NCBI GenBank assembly: GCA_016936255.1
Contig: JAFGYE010000018.1
Span: 1-39,637, forward strand
Direction: 5' to 3'
Length of the DNA stretch: 39,637 bases
Origin: Marinifilaceae bacterium
Lineage (GTDB): Bacteria > Bacteroidota > Bacteroidia > Bacteroidales > Marinifilaceae
Under the pieces are notes generated by a model. It saw only the letters and a program-made list of their open reading frames with translations. It did not search any database and was not told the DNA's origin. Below are positions 23,581-33,776 of this stretch, piece after piece. The position numbers and the translations under genes are program-made. The number at the start of each line of letters is the position of its first letter. Position 1 is the first letter of the stretch.

Positions 23581-25353
23581 ATGAAGGTGGGATGTAAATT
23601 TTGTTTGGCAGTTCTTATTGGTTGTTTGGTGTCGGGCTCTTTGTTAGCAGGGGGAATTGCGCCAATGCCTAAAAAAGAGATAGTACAGAAAGAAGTAAAG
23701 TTGACAGAGGCGCAAAAATTAGAGTTTGATTTTGCCTTTACGGAGGCAACAAAGGCTGTTTTGCTGCAGGAGTTGGATAAAGGGCTTTCTTTGTATGCAA
23801 CCTGCCTTAAAATTGATCCATCGAGCGCTGTTGTACGTTACGAATTGGCGAATATTTATATGAGTCAAGAAGATTTCGGTAGTGCCCTGGAACTTTCCAG
23901 AGCTGCCGTTTCATTACAGCCGTTAAATATTTGGTACCAAATTCAGCTTGCAAATATTTACCAGAAAAAGGGGATGATGGATCAGGCTTGTGCTGTGTAT
24001 AATGAATTGGTGAAACTGCATCCGGAACGAAACGATTTTTATTATTTGCAAGCTGCGATATTTGCCTCCGTAGAAAAGTTTGGCGAAGCCATAGAAGTCT
24101 ATAATCGTTTGGAGAAAAAGGTAGGAATACAGGAAGGAATTTCTTTGGAAAAAGAGCGTTTATATCTTGCGGCAGGGAACCGAAAAATGGCCTATTCCGA
24201 AATTCAGAAACTGATAAAAAAGAATCCTTACCGGGCTGATTTCTATGGAATGTTAGCCGATCTGTATATGGAAGACAAAGATGAAGATAAAGCTTTTGAA
24301 CAGTACGAAAAGATATTGAAAATTGATCCGGAAAATGGTTTGGTTCATTTTTATTTAGCGGATTTTTATCGAAGAAAAGGCGAAATTGAAAAAAGTAATG
24401 CTTCCCTTACAAAGGCTTTCAGCAATTCAGAAATTGAAGCGGATCAGAAAATTCAATTTTTAATTTCCATTCTGATGAATGGAAATAAAGAAGGCATGTC
24501 TGATGAATATTTGAAAGAATTATTGGACATATTGGTTGAAGTTCATCCGGGACAAGTAAGAGTACATGCACTTTATGCTGATTTTCTTAGAAAAAGAAAA
24601 GATAATGAAGGCGCACGATATCACTTAAGGAAAGTGCTTGAAGAGGAAAAAACAAATTATGTAGTTTGGGAAGAATTGCTTTTGATAGACAATGAAATGT
24701 TGGACTTTGAAAGTATGTTTAATGAAAGTTCGGAGGCATTAAAATATTTCCCGACTCAACCTATTTTATATATTTTTAAAGGGGTTGCGGCAGCTCAAAA
24801 GCAGGAGTACAATGTCGCAATTGAAACATTGGAAGAGGGTTTTTCTTATATCGGTGAAAATGTTAAGTTACGGGTTCAGTTTCAGACTTATTTAGGGGAT
24901 GCCTACTATCAAATGGGCGACGCAGAAAAAGCATTTAAAGCTTATGATGAGGTCTTATTGTTCGAACCGCAAAATGTGATCGTGTTAAACAATTACAGCT
25001 ATTATTTGTCAGTTAAAGGTCTAGAGCTTGAAAAAGCAAAAAAAATGAGTTCTCTTTGCATTAAACTCGAAGCAGAAAATTCTACTTATCTGGATACTCA
25101 TGGATGGGTTTTATACCAAATGGGAGAATATCAAGATGCTAAAAATATTTTGGAAAAAGCTATGGAATTCGGAGGTGGAGAATCGGCTGTAATTGTCGAA
25201 CATTACGGAGATATTCTTTTTCGTTTAGGCGATACGGAAAAGGCTCTTTCAGAATGGAAAAAGGCAGTTGAAATTGGCGAAGGTTCAGAGTATTTGGCAG
25301 AAAAAATAAAGACAGGAAGTATTCCTGAAGAGAAGAAACAAAATGAACAATAG
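23581..25353 (+). CDS. Secreted TPR-repeat protein
   Basis: The 590-residue protein has an N-terminal signal peptide (about 1-24, ending LLAGG). It is then filled with TPR repeats, for example VRYELANIYMSQEDFGSALELSRAAVSLQP and ADFYGMLADLYMEDKDEDKAFEQYEKILKIDP. It starts 6 bp after the nucleotidyltransferase stop, and its end overlaps the DUF4292 gene by 11 nt, so both are probably translated from one mRNA. Its position next to a lipoprotein and an EnvC-like protein points to a periplasmic scaffold in envelope assembly. The partner is unknown. Confidence 0.9.
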   Translation: MKVGCKFCLAVLIGCLVSGSLLAGGIAPMPKKEIVQKEVKLTEAQKLEFDFAFTEATKAVLLQELDKGLSLYATCLKIDPSSAVVRYELANIYMSQEDFGSALELSRAAVSLQPLNIWYQIQLANIYQKKGMMDQACAVYNELVKLHPERNDFYYLQAAIFASVEKFGEAIEVYNRLEKKVGIQEGISLEKERLYLAAGNRKMAYSEIQKLIKKNPYRADFYGMLADLYMEDKDEDKAFEQYEKILKIDPENGLVHFYLADFYRRKGEIEKSNASLTKAFSNSEIEADQKIQFLISILMNGNKEGMSDEYLKELLDILVEVHPGQVRVHALYADFLRKRKDNEGARYHLRKVLEEEKTNYVVWEELLLIDNEMLDFESMFNESSEALKYFPTQPILYIFKGVAAAQKQEYNVAIETLEEGFSYIGENVKLRVQFQTYLGDAYYQMGDAEKAFKAYDEVLLFEPQNVIVLNNYSYYLSVKGLELEKAKKMSSLCIKLEAENSTYLDTHGWVLYQMGEYQDAKNILEKAMEFGGGESAVIVEHYGDILFRLGDTEKALSEWKKAVEIGEGSEYLAEKIKTGSIPEEKKQNEQ

Positions 25354-26206
25354 AAAATATTCAAAAATTGTTTTAAGGGTTCTGATCGTTATCATTGCCC
25401 TTTTTCAGTTTTCCTGTAAATCATTTTATGAGTTAGGTGTTGAGAAGGCAAAGCCAATATCAGACAATAAGCTATATAACGGATTAATAGACAGCAGTTT
25501 AAATTATCAGAGTATATACGTAAAACGCTTTTCGGCAAGCTTTTCGGTTGATGGAATAAGCAAAAGTTTTAAAGGTTCTATTAAAATAGAAAAGGATAGT
25601 ATTATTTGGATTGATATTACTGCCTCTGTAGGGATACCGGTAGCCCGACTGCTCATTACACCAGATTCTGTAAAAATGATCGATCGGCTTAAGAAAACTT
25701 ATTTTATTGATGACTTTGGGTTCTTTTCGGATAAACTAAATATGGATTTGGATTTTTATTCTTTCCAGAGCATCCTTACCAATTCAATTTTTAGAATTGA
25801 TAACGAAGAGAAAGAAAAGGCTTTTATTCGATCTTTTGATGGAAAAATAATTGACAACAAGTATGTTTTTATATCTGACAAAGCGAGAAAGATTGATCGA
25901 AAATTAAAGAAGGATAAGCTGGAAAAATTAAATAGGTTTAACTATCAAAGAGTAGATATTGATCCTTCTTTAATGAGGATTACAGATATATTGGTAAAAG
26001 AATTTGATGCTGCGAGAGACATAACTATTAAGTATCGGGATTTCACTGTTTTTGAAAACAGGAAGTTCCCCAAACGATTGGCTTTTGAAGTAAAGGATCC
26101 AAAACATTTATTATCTTGTAACATTAAATTTAATAAGATAACATTTAGTGAAGATCTGCGCTTTTCGTTTACAATACCTGACAAATACGATCAAATTTAT
26201 CCATAA
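25343..26206 (+). CDS. DUF4292 lipoprotein (LolA/LolB-like fold candidate)
   Basis: The 287-residue protein has a lipoprotein signal with lipobox FSC (Cys28), then a beta-rich body. RFSASFSVDGISKSFKGSIKIEKDSIIWIDITASVGIPVARLLITPDSV is the hallmark of DUF4292, whose strand pattern recalls the LolA/LolB lipoprotein-trafficking fold. That link is inferred. The start overlaps the upstream TPR gene by 11 nt, and the EnvC-like gene follows after 7 bp. It is likely anchored at the outer membrane, with a role in envelope biogenesis. Confidence 0.88.
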   Translation: MNNRKYSKIVLRVLIVIIALFQFSCKSFYELGVEKAKPISDNKLYNGLIDSSLNYQSIYVKRFSASFSVDGISKSFKGSIKIEKDSIIWIDITASVGIPVARLLITPDSVKMIDRLKKTYFIDDFGFFSDKLNMDLDFYSFQSILTNSIFRIDNEEKEKAFIRSFDGKIIDNKYVFISDKARKIDRKLKKDKLEKLNRFNYQRVDIDPSLMRITDILVKEFDAARDITIKYRDFTVFENRKFPKRLAFEVKDPKHLLSCNIKFNKITFSEDLRFSFTIPDKYDQIYP

Positions 26207-26213
26207 AACCACT

Positions 26214-27440
26214 ATGGGATTTAGCAAATTAACATTTATTAAAATATTTTATATAGTAATTGCTCTTCTGGTTATATCATCAGCAGATGCTTTTTCTCAG
26301 CATGATATTTCTACTCTTAAGAAAAGAAAAGAGCAGAATGCTAAAGACATAGCGTACACCAATAGTCTTCTCACCAACACTTTGAAGAATAAGAATGTAA
26401 CATTGGGACAATTAAACCTTCTAAATCAAAGAATAAAGGCCAGAAAAGCTTTGATTGAGTCCATTGAAAATGAAATTTCTTATCTCAATTCTCAGATTGG
26501 TAAAATGAATGCGGATGTAAAGGGCTTGGAAGATGAATTGAATAAGCTGAAGCAACAGTATGCAAAGTTGATTCAATATGCGTACAAGCAAAGAAATTCG
26601 CATGAAAAACTGATGTTTTTATTGTCAGCTAAGGATTTTAATCAAGCTTACAAGCGATACAAGTATCTTCAGCAATTTTCGGAATACAGCAAAGAACAAG
26701 GCAAACAGATTGGCTCCAAAAAAGATTCGCTGAAGGCAAGCTTACTTCGTTTGAAAAAGGCAAAGAGCGAAAAAGTTGTTTTGCTATCAGATAAAACAAA
26801 GGAAAATCAGAGCTTAGCTCAAGAGAAATCCCAGCAATCTGAGATAATTTCAAAATTGAAGCAGCGTGAGAAACAGCTTAGGGATGATTTAAAACAACAA
26901 CAGCAGTATACTAAAAAGCTGGAAAGGGAAATTCAGAAAATCATCGAAAGTCAGGCTAAACTAGCGGCTAAGAAAAATAAGGGAGGAGGCAAATTTGGCT
27001 TAACTCCGGAGGAAAAGATACTTTCAGAATCATTTGATCAAAATAAGGGGAAGCTTCCCTGGCCTACAAAAACAGGTTTTATATCTGAAAAATTTGGGGA
27101 ACACAAACATGCAGTGCTTAAGCATGTTAATGTTCGAAATGATGGTGTAAATATTACGACTGACAGCAACGCCGAATGTCGCTCTATTTTTAAAGGAGAA
27201 GTCACACACATCCTATCTATGCCGGGTCTTAATAATGTGATTATTATTCGTCATGGTGAGTTTTTCTCTGTTTATTCAAACCTTTCTTCGGTTAGTGTAA
27301 AAAAAGGCGACACGGTTTCGTCCAAAGAAAAAATTGGCGAGGTGTATACCGATCAGGCGCAAAGCCAAACTGTTCTTAAATTCCAATTATGGAAAGGAAG
27401 TACGAAATTGGATCCTTCATTGTGGCTGTATCGGAATTAA
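26214..27440 (+). CDS. EnvC-like murein hydrolase activator, degenerate LytM
   Basis: The preferred start is ATG 26214 (MGFSKLTFIKIFYIVIALLV), 7 bp after the previous stop; the open frame begins further upstream inside that gene. The 408-residue protein has a signal peptide, a long coiled coil (about 30-265) and a C-terminal M23/LytM domain (about 285-408). The zinc-binding residues of active M23 peptidases are replaced. The usual HxGxD reads NDGVNI, and the usual HLHFE reads VLKFQLW. YSNLSSV also lacks the typical His. Like E. coli EnvC, it should therefore not cut peptidoglycan itself but activate an amidase during division or envelope remodelling. The amidase is not in this window. Confidence 0.9.
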   Translation: MGFSKLTFIKIFYIVIALLVISSADAFSQHDISTLKKRKEQNAKDIAYTNSLLTNTLKNKNVTLGQLNLLNQRIKARKALIESIENEISYLNSQIGKMNADVKGLEDELNKLKQQYAKLIQYAYKQRNSHEKLMFLLSAKDFNQAYKRYKYLQQFSEYSKEQGKQIGSKKDSLKASLLRLKKAKSEKVVLLSDKTKENQSLAQEKSQQSEIISKLKQREKQLRDDLKQQQQYTKKLEREIQKIIESQAKLAAKKNKGGGKFGLTPEEKILSESFDQNKGKLPWPTKTGFISEKFGEHKHAVLKHVNVRNDGVNITTDSNAECRSIFKGEVTHILSMPGLNNVIIIRHGEFFSVYSNLSSVSVKKGDTVSSKEKIGEVYTDQAQSQTVLKFQLWKGSTKLDPSLWLYRN

Positions 27441-27461
27441 CTCTTTTACGTAGTAGTTGGT

Positions 27462-30400
27462 ATGGGTTCTAGTCAGGAAATTTTTATCGGAAAATTAGAT
27501 CGGTTTATTCGAAAATACTACCAAAATCAGCTCCTAAGAGGTTTGCTTTTGAGTATTGTTCTGATTTTGTCCTATTTCTTGATTGTTTCATATACAGAAT
27601 ACTTACTGTATTTTTCAGTTTCGGTTCGAACATTTCTCGCCATTTTTTCGGTACTGTTTTTTTCTTTGATAATTGTGAAACTAATTATTTTACCCATAAT
27701 TGGTTTGTTTCAAATTGGAAAAAGAATAAGTTACAGACAGGCTATTGCTATCATTACCCAATATTTTCCGGATCTGCAGGATCGGTTGATTAATACATTG
27801 GAATTAACCGAGCTGTCAGCTAAAAGTAATTCATCCGGTGACTCTCTTTTAATGGCCAGCATCAATCGAAGAATGGAATCCATTCAATTGATTCCTTTTA
27901 GAAAAGCGATATCATTCAGATCGAATCTTAGCTATTTAAAATACCTTGTAATCGTATTCATTGCAGTTGTGGGGACTTATATTGTCTTGCCGGATATGTA
28001 TTCCGGCAGTGCGAATCGTTTGGTTCATTTCAGAAAGGAATACATCGCCCCAGCCGACTTTAAATTTAAAGTAAACCAAGATTCCATGAAAGTGGTTCGA
28101 GGCTTTGATTTCTGCCTGAAAGTGCAAACAGAAGGTAAATATGTGCCGGCTAATGTCTATCTGATTTCTGAGGGGAATCAGTTCCTTTTAAAAAAGATAG
28201 GAAGCAATAGTTTTAGCTACCTTTTCAGGAATGTAAATAGAGAAGTAAGTTTCTTTTTAAAGGCCGGCAAAATAACATCATTAACTTATCAGCTTGAACT
28301 TTTATTTAAACCTGAAATTAAGTCTTTTGAGCTTTCCGTAAAATCACCATCTTACACAAATGTACCAGAAAGAAAAGAGCAAAATTTGGGGGATATTAGT
28401 GTCCCCGAAGGATCTTTACTGGAATGGACGATTGAGGGAGAAGATACCAATTCAGTTCAAGTTGTTTTCAATGATTCTCTAAATCAAGTCAATTCAAAAA
28501 ATAAAGGCAATATATTTTTATTTTCAAAAACGATCTTTCAGAAAAATAAATACCAGATTTATGTGAGTAATGAGCAATTTAAAAAACAGCTTTTTGCCAA
28601 TTATACGATTGATGTAATACCAGATCTTTATCCACAGATTCAGGTGTCAACCATACAAGATACTTTATTGGCTAAAGCTTACTATTTTAAAGGTATCTTA
28701 AAGGATGATTATGGATTTACTAAATTACGGTTTTGTTATCTGATCAATGATCAGGAACCTGTTTACATTCCAATAAATATAAATAGGAATATTAGTTCTC
28801 AGGAGTTCTATTACGCCTTCGATTTTGAGAATGTCGATGTAGGTGAAGGAAGTCATGTACAATATTATTTCGAAGTTTTCGATAACGACGGAATAAATAA
28901 GCCGAAAATGTCCCGGTCCCGGCAATTTTCGTTATTAGTTCCCGATTCGAAGCAGTTGTACGATTTAAATAAAAACATTCAGGATAGTATCTCGGATCGG
29001 ATCAAAAAAGGTATTGATCTGAGTCAATCCATACAGGAAGATATAAAGCGTCTTCAGAAAAATATGTTGGATGGCAACGGAGACCAATGGCAACAACAAC
29101 AAATATTTCAGCAAATCGATTCTAAAAAGAAACAATTGGATGAGTTGCTAAAAAATATCAGGCAAGAGAATGCAAAAAAAGATCAGTTGTCAAATTCTTT
29201 GGGACAAAAAGATTCTTTACTAATCGAAAAGCAAAAGCAAATTGAAAAGCTTCTTGAAAATGTAATGGACGATGAGTTGCAGAAATTATTTGAAGAATTT
29301 AGCAAATTAGCTGAAGATTTTAAATCGGAAGATTTAAATAAGCTTGGGAACCAATTAAACATGTCGTTTGATGATTTTCAGAAACAAATGGATCGCAACT
29401 TAAATTTGTTGCAACGATATGATATTGAGATTCGTATGAATCAAATCATCGGCAGAATTGATAAAATTGCGGATACTCAGGAGGAAATTAGTGGCCTGGG
29501 GCGCAAGCAGGAGGAAAAAATGAATTCTCAGCAAGTTGAGGAAAGTCAAAAATGGGATGATTTGAAAAAAGACCTCGAAAATCTTCTTGAAAAAAATTCA
29601 GGCATTAGTGATCCGTATCAATTTCAAAATCCGTCTGAAGAACTTCAGTCGATTTCTGAGATGATGAAAGAATCAAAATTTTTTTTAGAAGAAGGGCAAA
29701 ACTTTAAGGCTTCAAAAAATATGAAGGCAACTTCTAAAAAACAAAAAGCTCTTGCTCAAAAGTTGAATAGTAATCTTTCAAAAAGTGTAAGTGCACAACT
29801 TACCGTTGATATTGATAATTTAATTCGTTTGATGAATAACCTAATGGAATTTTCATTTCAGCAGGAGGCCGTACTGACAGATTACAAAACTGTGGATTAT
29901 CGAAATCCGTTATTTTTTAAAATGATTGAAGAGCAGGGGGGATTAAAAGAAGAGTATTTACTCATTCAGGACTCTTTGTTTTCTCTTTCATCTCACTCGC
30001 CTCAGGTTGCTGCTTTAATTGGAACAAGAATTTTTGATATTAGTAATTATCTTGATCAGGTTCTTGAAGAGGCCAACAACAGAAGAAAAATTCAAGCGAA
30101 TATTACTCAACAAAAAGTACTAACAGAAATTAATGAATTATCGTTGTTTCTTTCTGAAGCATTAAAACAGCTAATGGAACAAATGGCGAATGCCATGCCT
30201 GGTGATCAAATTGGTGATCAAAAGGGAGGAAAGCCATCTTTTTCAGGCATGCAATCGGAGCAGCAATCCTTAAAAAAGATGTTGGAGGAGATGATTCAGG
30301 AAATGAAATCAGGAAAAGGTAAAAATAATTCCACAGAAAAATTAGGTAAGTTTTTACAAAGGCAGGAAATGTTTCAACAAAATTTGAGTGAAATTCTTCA

Positions 30401-30755
30401 GAAGGGCGGTGTTGGAGATGAGACCGAGAATATATTACGTGAAATAATGAAAATGATTGATCAAACGCAATCAGACATATCTAATTTTTCCATAAATTCG
30501 AATACAATAAATAGGCAAAACAGAATAATTTCCCGTTTGTTAGAAGCTGAAAATGCCCATAGAGAAATGGATTTTGATAAAAAAAGAGAAAGTAATTCTG
30601 GAAATATAATTAAATTGAGTAACCCTACAGAAATATTTGAGTATAAAAGAATACGAACAGATTTCGAAGGTGTTTTCGGTGACTCTTATGTAAAAATGAT
30701 TGACTACTATAATAAATTGTATTTGGATTACATGATCAAAATAAATAATGACTAA
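27462..30755 (+). CDS. DUF4175 large membrane coiled-coil protein
   Basis: The 1097-residue protein has two or three N-terminal membrane helices (about 25-87) and another near 157-175. A beta-rich extracytoplasmic region follows (about 195-470), with repeats like LLAKAYYFKGILKDDYGFTKLRFCYLI. The rest is a very long Gln/Lys/Glu-rich coiled coil (about 480-1000). This is the DUF4175 architecture of Bacteroidota and some alphaproteobacteria, whose function is not established. It starts 21 bp after the EnvC-like gene and overlaps the next gene by 8 nt, so it belongs to the same operon. A structural or signalling role at the inner membrane is plausible. Confidence 0.88.
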   Translation: MGSSQEIFIGKLDRFIRKYYQNQLLRGLLLSIVLILSYFLIVSYTEYLLYFSVSVRTFLAIFSVLFFSLIIVKLIILPIIGLFQIGKRISYRQAIAIITQYFPDLQDRLINTLELTELSAKSNSSGDSLLMASINRRMESIQLIPFRKAISFRSNLSYLKYLVIVFIAVVGTYIVLPDMYSGSANRLVHFRKEYIAPADFKFKVNQDSMKVVRGFDFCLKVQTEGKYVPANVYLISEGNQFLLKKIGSNSFSYLFRNVNREVSFFLKAGKITSLTYQLELLFKPEIKSFELSVKSPSYTNVPERKEQNLGDISVPEGSLLEWTIEGEDTNSVQVVFNDSLNQVNSKNKGNIFLFSKTIFQKNKYQIYVSNEQFKKQLFANYTIDVIPDLYPQIQVSTIQDTLLAKAYYFKGILKDDYGFTKLRFCYLINDQEPVYIPININRNISSQEFYYAFDFENVDVGEGSHVQYYFEVFDNDGINKPKMSRSRQFSLLVPDSKQLYDLNKNIQDSISDRIKKGIDLSQSIQEDIKRLQKNMLDGNGDQWQQQQIFQQIDSKKKQLDELLKNIRQENAKKDQLSNSLGQKDSLLIEKQKQIEKLLENVMDDELQKLFEEFSKLAEDFKSEDLNKLGNQLNMSFDDFQKQMDRNLNLLQRYDIEIRMNQIIGRIDKIADTQEEISGLGRKQEEKMNSQQVEESQKWDDLKKDLENLLEKNSGISDPYQFQNPSEELQSISEMMKESKFFLEEGQNFKASKNMKATSKKQKALAQKLNSNLSKSVSAQLTVDIDNLIRLMNNLMEFSFQQEAVLTDYKTVDYRNPLFFKMIEEQGGLKEEYLLIQDSLFSLSSHSPQVAALIGTRIFDISNYLDQVLEEANNRRKIQANITQQKVLTEINELSLFLSEALKQLMEQMANAMPGDQIGDQKGGKPSFSGMQSEQQSLKKMLEEMIQEMKSGKGKNNSTEKLGKFLQRQEMFQQNLSEILQKGGVGDETENILREIMKMIDQTQSDISNFSINSNTINRQNRIISRLLEAENAHREMDFDKKRESNSGNIIKLSNPTEIFEYKRIRTDFEGVFGDSYVKMIDYYNKLYLDYMIKINND

Positions 30756-31155
30756 ATCAGAAAAATTACTAATCTTTCCATCCGAATTAGAGAATATAAG
30801 TAGAGTTGAAAAACTTATAGATGAAATTTCTTCATCTCATAACCTTAGTTCTGAAATTTATGGGAAAATTTCAGTTGCCCTCATTGAAGCCGTCAATAAT
30901 GCTATCTTGCATGGCAACCAACTTGACGTTACTAAAAAGGTGAAAATTGAATATAATATTGATGACGAATCGATTAGTTTCATTGTGTGGGATGAAGGCA
31001 AGGGATTCGATTTTTCAAATATACCTGACCCTACGCTTCCTGAAAATCTGGAGAAAACACATGGAAGGGGAATTTTTCTGATGAATCATCTGGCTGATGA
31101 TATTGAATTTGGAGAGAATGGTGCTATAGTAGAAATGAAATTTATTTTTGGATAA
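30748..31155 (+). CDS. RsbW-like anti-sigma/ATP-binding protein
   Basis: The 135-residue protein is a single HATPase_c domain of the RsbW/SpoIIAB type. The N-box is EAVNNAILHGN (about 47-57), the G1 box DEGKGFDF (about 82-89), and the G2 box GRGIFLM (about 106-112). RsbW-type kinases phosphorylate an anti-anti-sigma (STAS) protein and bind sigma factors. No STAS or sigma gene lies next to it here, and in Bacteroidota such proteins are often part of other switches. The start overlaps DUF4175 by 8 nt and ybeY follows after 2 bp, so expression is tied to its neighbours. Confidence 0.9.
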   Translation: MTKSEKLLIFPSELENISRVEKLIDEISSSHNLSSEIYGKISVALIEAVNNAILHGNQLDVTKKVKIEYNIDDESISFIVWDEGKGFDFSNIPDPTLPENLEKTHGRGIFLMNHLADDIEFGENGAIVEMKFIFG

Positions 31156-31157
31156 AA

Positions 31158-31583
31158 ATGTTGATTACTTACGATACGTGTGAAGCTAGTATTCCCGCGA
31201 TTGATCAGAAGCGTTTAAGCGAATGGATCAATCGCGTTGTTGTTAATAATGGTTTCGAAATTGGAGAGATAAATTACTATTTCTGCTCTGATAATTACCT
31301 GCTTGAGATGAATCGGGAATACTTAAATCACGATTATTTTACGGATATCATTACTTTTGATTATACTGTTACTGATATTGTATCAGGAGATTTATTTATA
31401 AGTGTTGATACTGTTCTTGATAATGCAAAAGAGTATGGATGCGAATACCTTCAGGAATTGCATCGTGTAATGATTCATGGAGTCCTACATTTAATGGGCA
31501 TTGATGATAAAACTGATGAGGATCAGCAAATAATGACCCAAAAGGAAGACGAATCGTTAGCATTACTTTCCGATATTGATTAA
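31158..31583 (+). CDS. ybeY: Endoribonuclease YbeY
   Basis: The 141-residue enzyme is a metal-dependent endoribonuclease for 16S rRNA maturation and 70S quality control. The zinc motif is HGVLHLMGIDD: His107 and His111 are kept, while the third ligand of HGxLHLxGxDH is Asp117 instead of His, a variant common in Bacteroidota YbeY. DIITFDY upstream matches the conserved TDVLSF-type strand. It ends an operon that starts at 22570. Confidence 0.93.
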   Translation: MLITYDTCEASIPAIDQKRLSEWINRVVVNNGFEIGEINYYFCSDNYLLEMNREYLNHDYFTDIITFDYTVTDIVSGDLFISVDTVLDNAKEYGCEYLQELHRVMIHGVLHLMGIDDKTDEDQQIMTQKEDESLALLSDID

Positions 31584-31730
31584 ATTTGTGAAATTTTTTT
31601 AGTTTATTGATTTGAATTCTAGATGATTAGTATAGTAGAGTCTGTGCTAGTTTATTGGTTTTCAGTTTTTTAAATAAAATAATTATCTTTACACAAATAA
31701 GAATAACGAATATAAATATCTTTTTATTAT

Positions 31731-33608
31731 ATGTTGCCAAAGTATGATGTTATAGTAGTGGGTGCCGGTCATGCCGGATGTGAGGCGGCAACAGCTGCGG
31801 CAAACCTTGGATCTTCGGTTCTTTTGGTTACCATGGATATGAATAAAATTGCTCAAATGTCATGTAATCCAGCTATTGGAGGAATTGCAAAGGGGCAAAT
31901 TGTTCGTGAATTAGATGCTTTGGGGGGGTATACAGGTATAGTTACCGACCGTTCATCCATTCAATTTCGAATGCTTAACCGCTCTAAAGGGCCTGCTATG
32001 TGGAGTCCAAGATCACAATGTGATAGAATGATTTTTTCTTCGGAATGGAGAAAAATCGTTGAAAATACAAATAATCTGGACATGTGGCAGGATGCCGTTG
32101 TACAAGTGATTATAGAGGATGGCAAAGCAGTTGGTGTGACTACAAAATTGGGAATCGATATTACTGCGAAATCCGTAATACTAACCAATGGAACTTTCCT
32201 TAACGGATTAATGCATATTGGCCGCAAGCAGGAAAAAGGAGGTCGCACAGCAGAACCAGCTTCTGTAGGAATTAGTGAACAATTAAAAAGTATTGGCTTT
32301 GAAGTTGGGAGGATGAAAACTGGAACTCCTGCACGTTTAGATGGCAGAAGTATTGATTTTTCAGTAATGAAAAGACAGGATGGGGAAGAAGGATTTTATC
32401 AATTTTCTTATCTGACAGATCATGTAGATCGGATTCTTACTCAGAGACCATGTTATATTACGTATACAAATTTGGAAGTTCACGATAACCTTAGGGAAGG
32501 GTTTGAAGAATCACCAATGTACAATGGAACAATTCAAAGTACTGGGCCAAGATATTGTCCAAGTATAGAATCTAAATTGTCGACTTTTGCTGAGAAGCAA
32601 GAGCATTTACTTTTTTTAGAGCCAGAAGGGGAGTGCACTCAGGAGTATTATATCAACGGATTTTCATCGAGTCTTCCTTGGGATGTTCAGCTAAAAGCAC
32701 TTCAAAAAGTTCCTGGATTGGAAAATGTGAAAATGTATCGTCCGGGATACGCAATCGAATATGACTATTTTGATCCAACTCAACTTCATCATACTTTGGA
32801 AACAAAATTGGTCTCGAACTTATTTTTTGCCGGACAAATTAATGGCACAACCGGATATGAAGAAGCAGGAGCTCAGGGAATGATGGCAGGAATAAATGCG
32901 AGTTTATTGGTGCAAGGAAAAGAGGCTTTCACACTGAATAGAGACGAAGCTTATATTGGTGTTTTAATTGACGATTTGGTAACGAAAGGTGTTGATGAAC
33001 CTTATCGGATGTTTACTTCAAGAGCCGAATACCGTATTTTATTAAGGCAGGATGATGCAGATTTTCGTTTAAGTCCTAAGGCTTTTAAATTAGGTTTGGT
33101 GGGACAAAAGCGAATTGACTTACTGGAGGAGAAAATTGAATTTAGAGATAAATTGGTTACCTTTTGTAAAGAGTTTAGCTGCAAACCGAAGTTCCTAAAT
33201 CCGATACTCGAGAAATTAGGAACGGCACCATTAAAACAAGGGGTAAAATTATACGATATAATTCTTCGTCCACAGGTTCAGATAAATGATTTGATGGAAG
33301 ATATTATTCCATTGAAAGAACTGGTGGATTCAATCCCTAACAGGAGAGAGGAAATTATTGAAGCAGCAGAGGTATTAATCAAATATTCGGGATATATTAA
33401 CAGGGAAAAATTGATTGCCGAAAAATTGACCCGCTTGGAGAATATTAATATAAAAGGCAGATTTGAGTATGCAAGCCTGCAATCTATATCTACCGAGGCA
33501 AGACAAAAGTTAGATAAAATACAGCCTCAAACTATCGGTCAGGCATCACGCATATCGGGTGTTTCCCCTAGCGATATTAACGTTCTTTTAGTACTCATGG
33601 GACGATAA
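31731..33608 (+). CDS. mnmG: tRNA uridine-5-carboxymethylaminomethyl modification enzyme
   Basis: The 625-residue FAD protein works with MnmE to build the cmnm5 group on wobble uridine-34 of several tRNAs. It shows the FAD-binding [55 protein letters not shown] and [23 protein letters not shown], all family hallmarks. Its length is normal and it starts at ATG 31731. A box TATCTTTAC at 31684 may be its -7 element. A perfect parS-like palindrome follows 2 bp after the stop, and a terminator lies at 33659-33707. mnmG (gidA) is often found near the replication origin. Confidence 0.97.
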   Translation: MLPKYDVIVVGAGHAGCEAATAAANLGSSVLLVTMDMNKIAQMSCNPAIGGIAKGQIVRELDALGGYTGIVTDRSSIQFRMLNRSKGPAMWSPRSQCDRMIFSSEWRKIVENTNNLDMWQDAVVQVIIEDGKAVGVTTKLGIDITAKSVILTNGTFLNGLMHIGRKQEKGGRTAEPASVGISEQLKSIGFEVGRMKTGTPARLDGRSIDFSVMKRQDGEEGFYQFSYLTDHVDRILTQRPCYITYTNLEVHDNLREGFEESPMYNGTIQSTGPRYCPSIESKLSTFAEKQEHLLFLEPEGECTQEYYINGFSSSLPWDVQLKALQKVPGLENVKMYRPGYAIEYDYFDPTQLHHTLETKLVSNLFFAGQINGTTGYEEAGAQGMMAGINASLLVQGKEAFTLNRDEAYIGVLIDDLVTKGVDEPYRMFTSRAEYRILLRQDDADFRLSPKAFKLGLVGQKRIDLLEEKIEFRDKLVTFCKEFSCKPKFLNPILEKLGTAPLKQGVKLYDIILRPQVQINDLMEDIIPLKELVDSIPNRREEIIEAAEVLIKYSGYINREKLIAEKLTRLENINIKGRFEYASLQSISTEARQKLDKIQPQTIGQASRISGVSPSDINVLLVLMGR

Positions 33609-33609
33609 C

Positions 33610-33623
33610 GTTCCACGTGGAAC
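33610..33623. other. parS-like site, perfect palindrome
   Basis: GTTCCACGTGGAAC is a perfect 14-bp palindrome centred on CACGTG and matches parS in its GTTnCACGTGnAAC form. It sits in the short gap between the mnmG stop and the terminator. ParB binding here would help load SMC and segregate origins. Confidence 0.7.
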
Positions 33624-33658
33624 TAAGGAGTATTTTAAAATAGTTTACTCCTTAAAAC

Positions 33659-33707
33659 GCCCGAAATTGCTTTTCCGCACATCGAAAAGTTAATTTCGGG
33701 CATTTTT
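33659..33707 (+). terminator. Terminator after mnmG
   Basis: GCCCGAAATT (33659-33668) pairs with AATTTCGGGC (33692-33701). An inner CTTTTC/GAAAAG pairing extends the stem, and five T residues follow. Confidence 0.88.
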
Positions 33708-33776
33708 GAAGGTAATATTGGGTTGTTTTAGGAATTGAATTAAGAGAAACCCATTTCAAATGATAATATATTAGAG

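Noticed and set aside
17390-33170. Further GGTTACC words, for example near 17394, 31827, 33155 and 38766
   Set aside because: All lie inside coding genes and lack AATAAA at 16 bp, so they are not further copies of the ECF motif.
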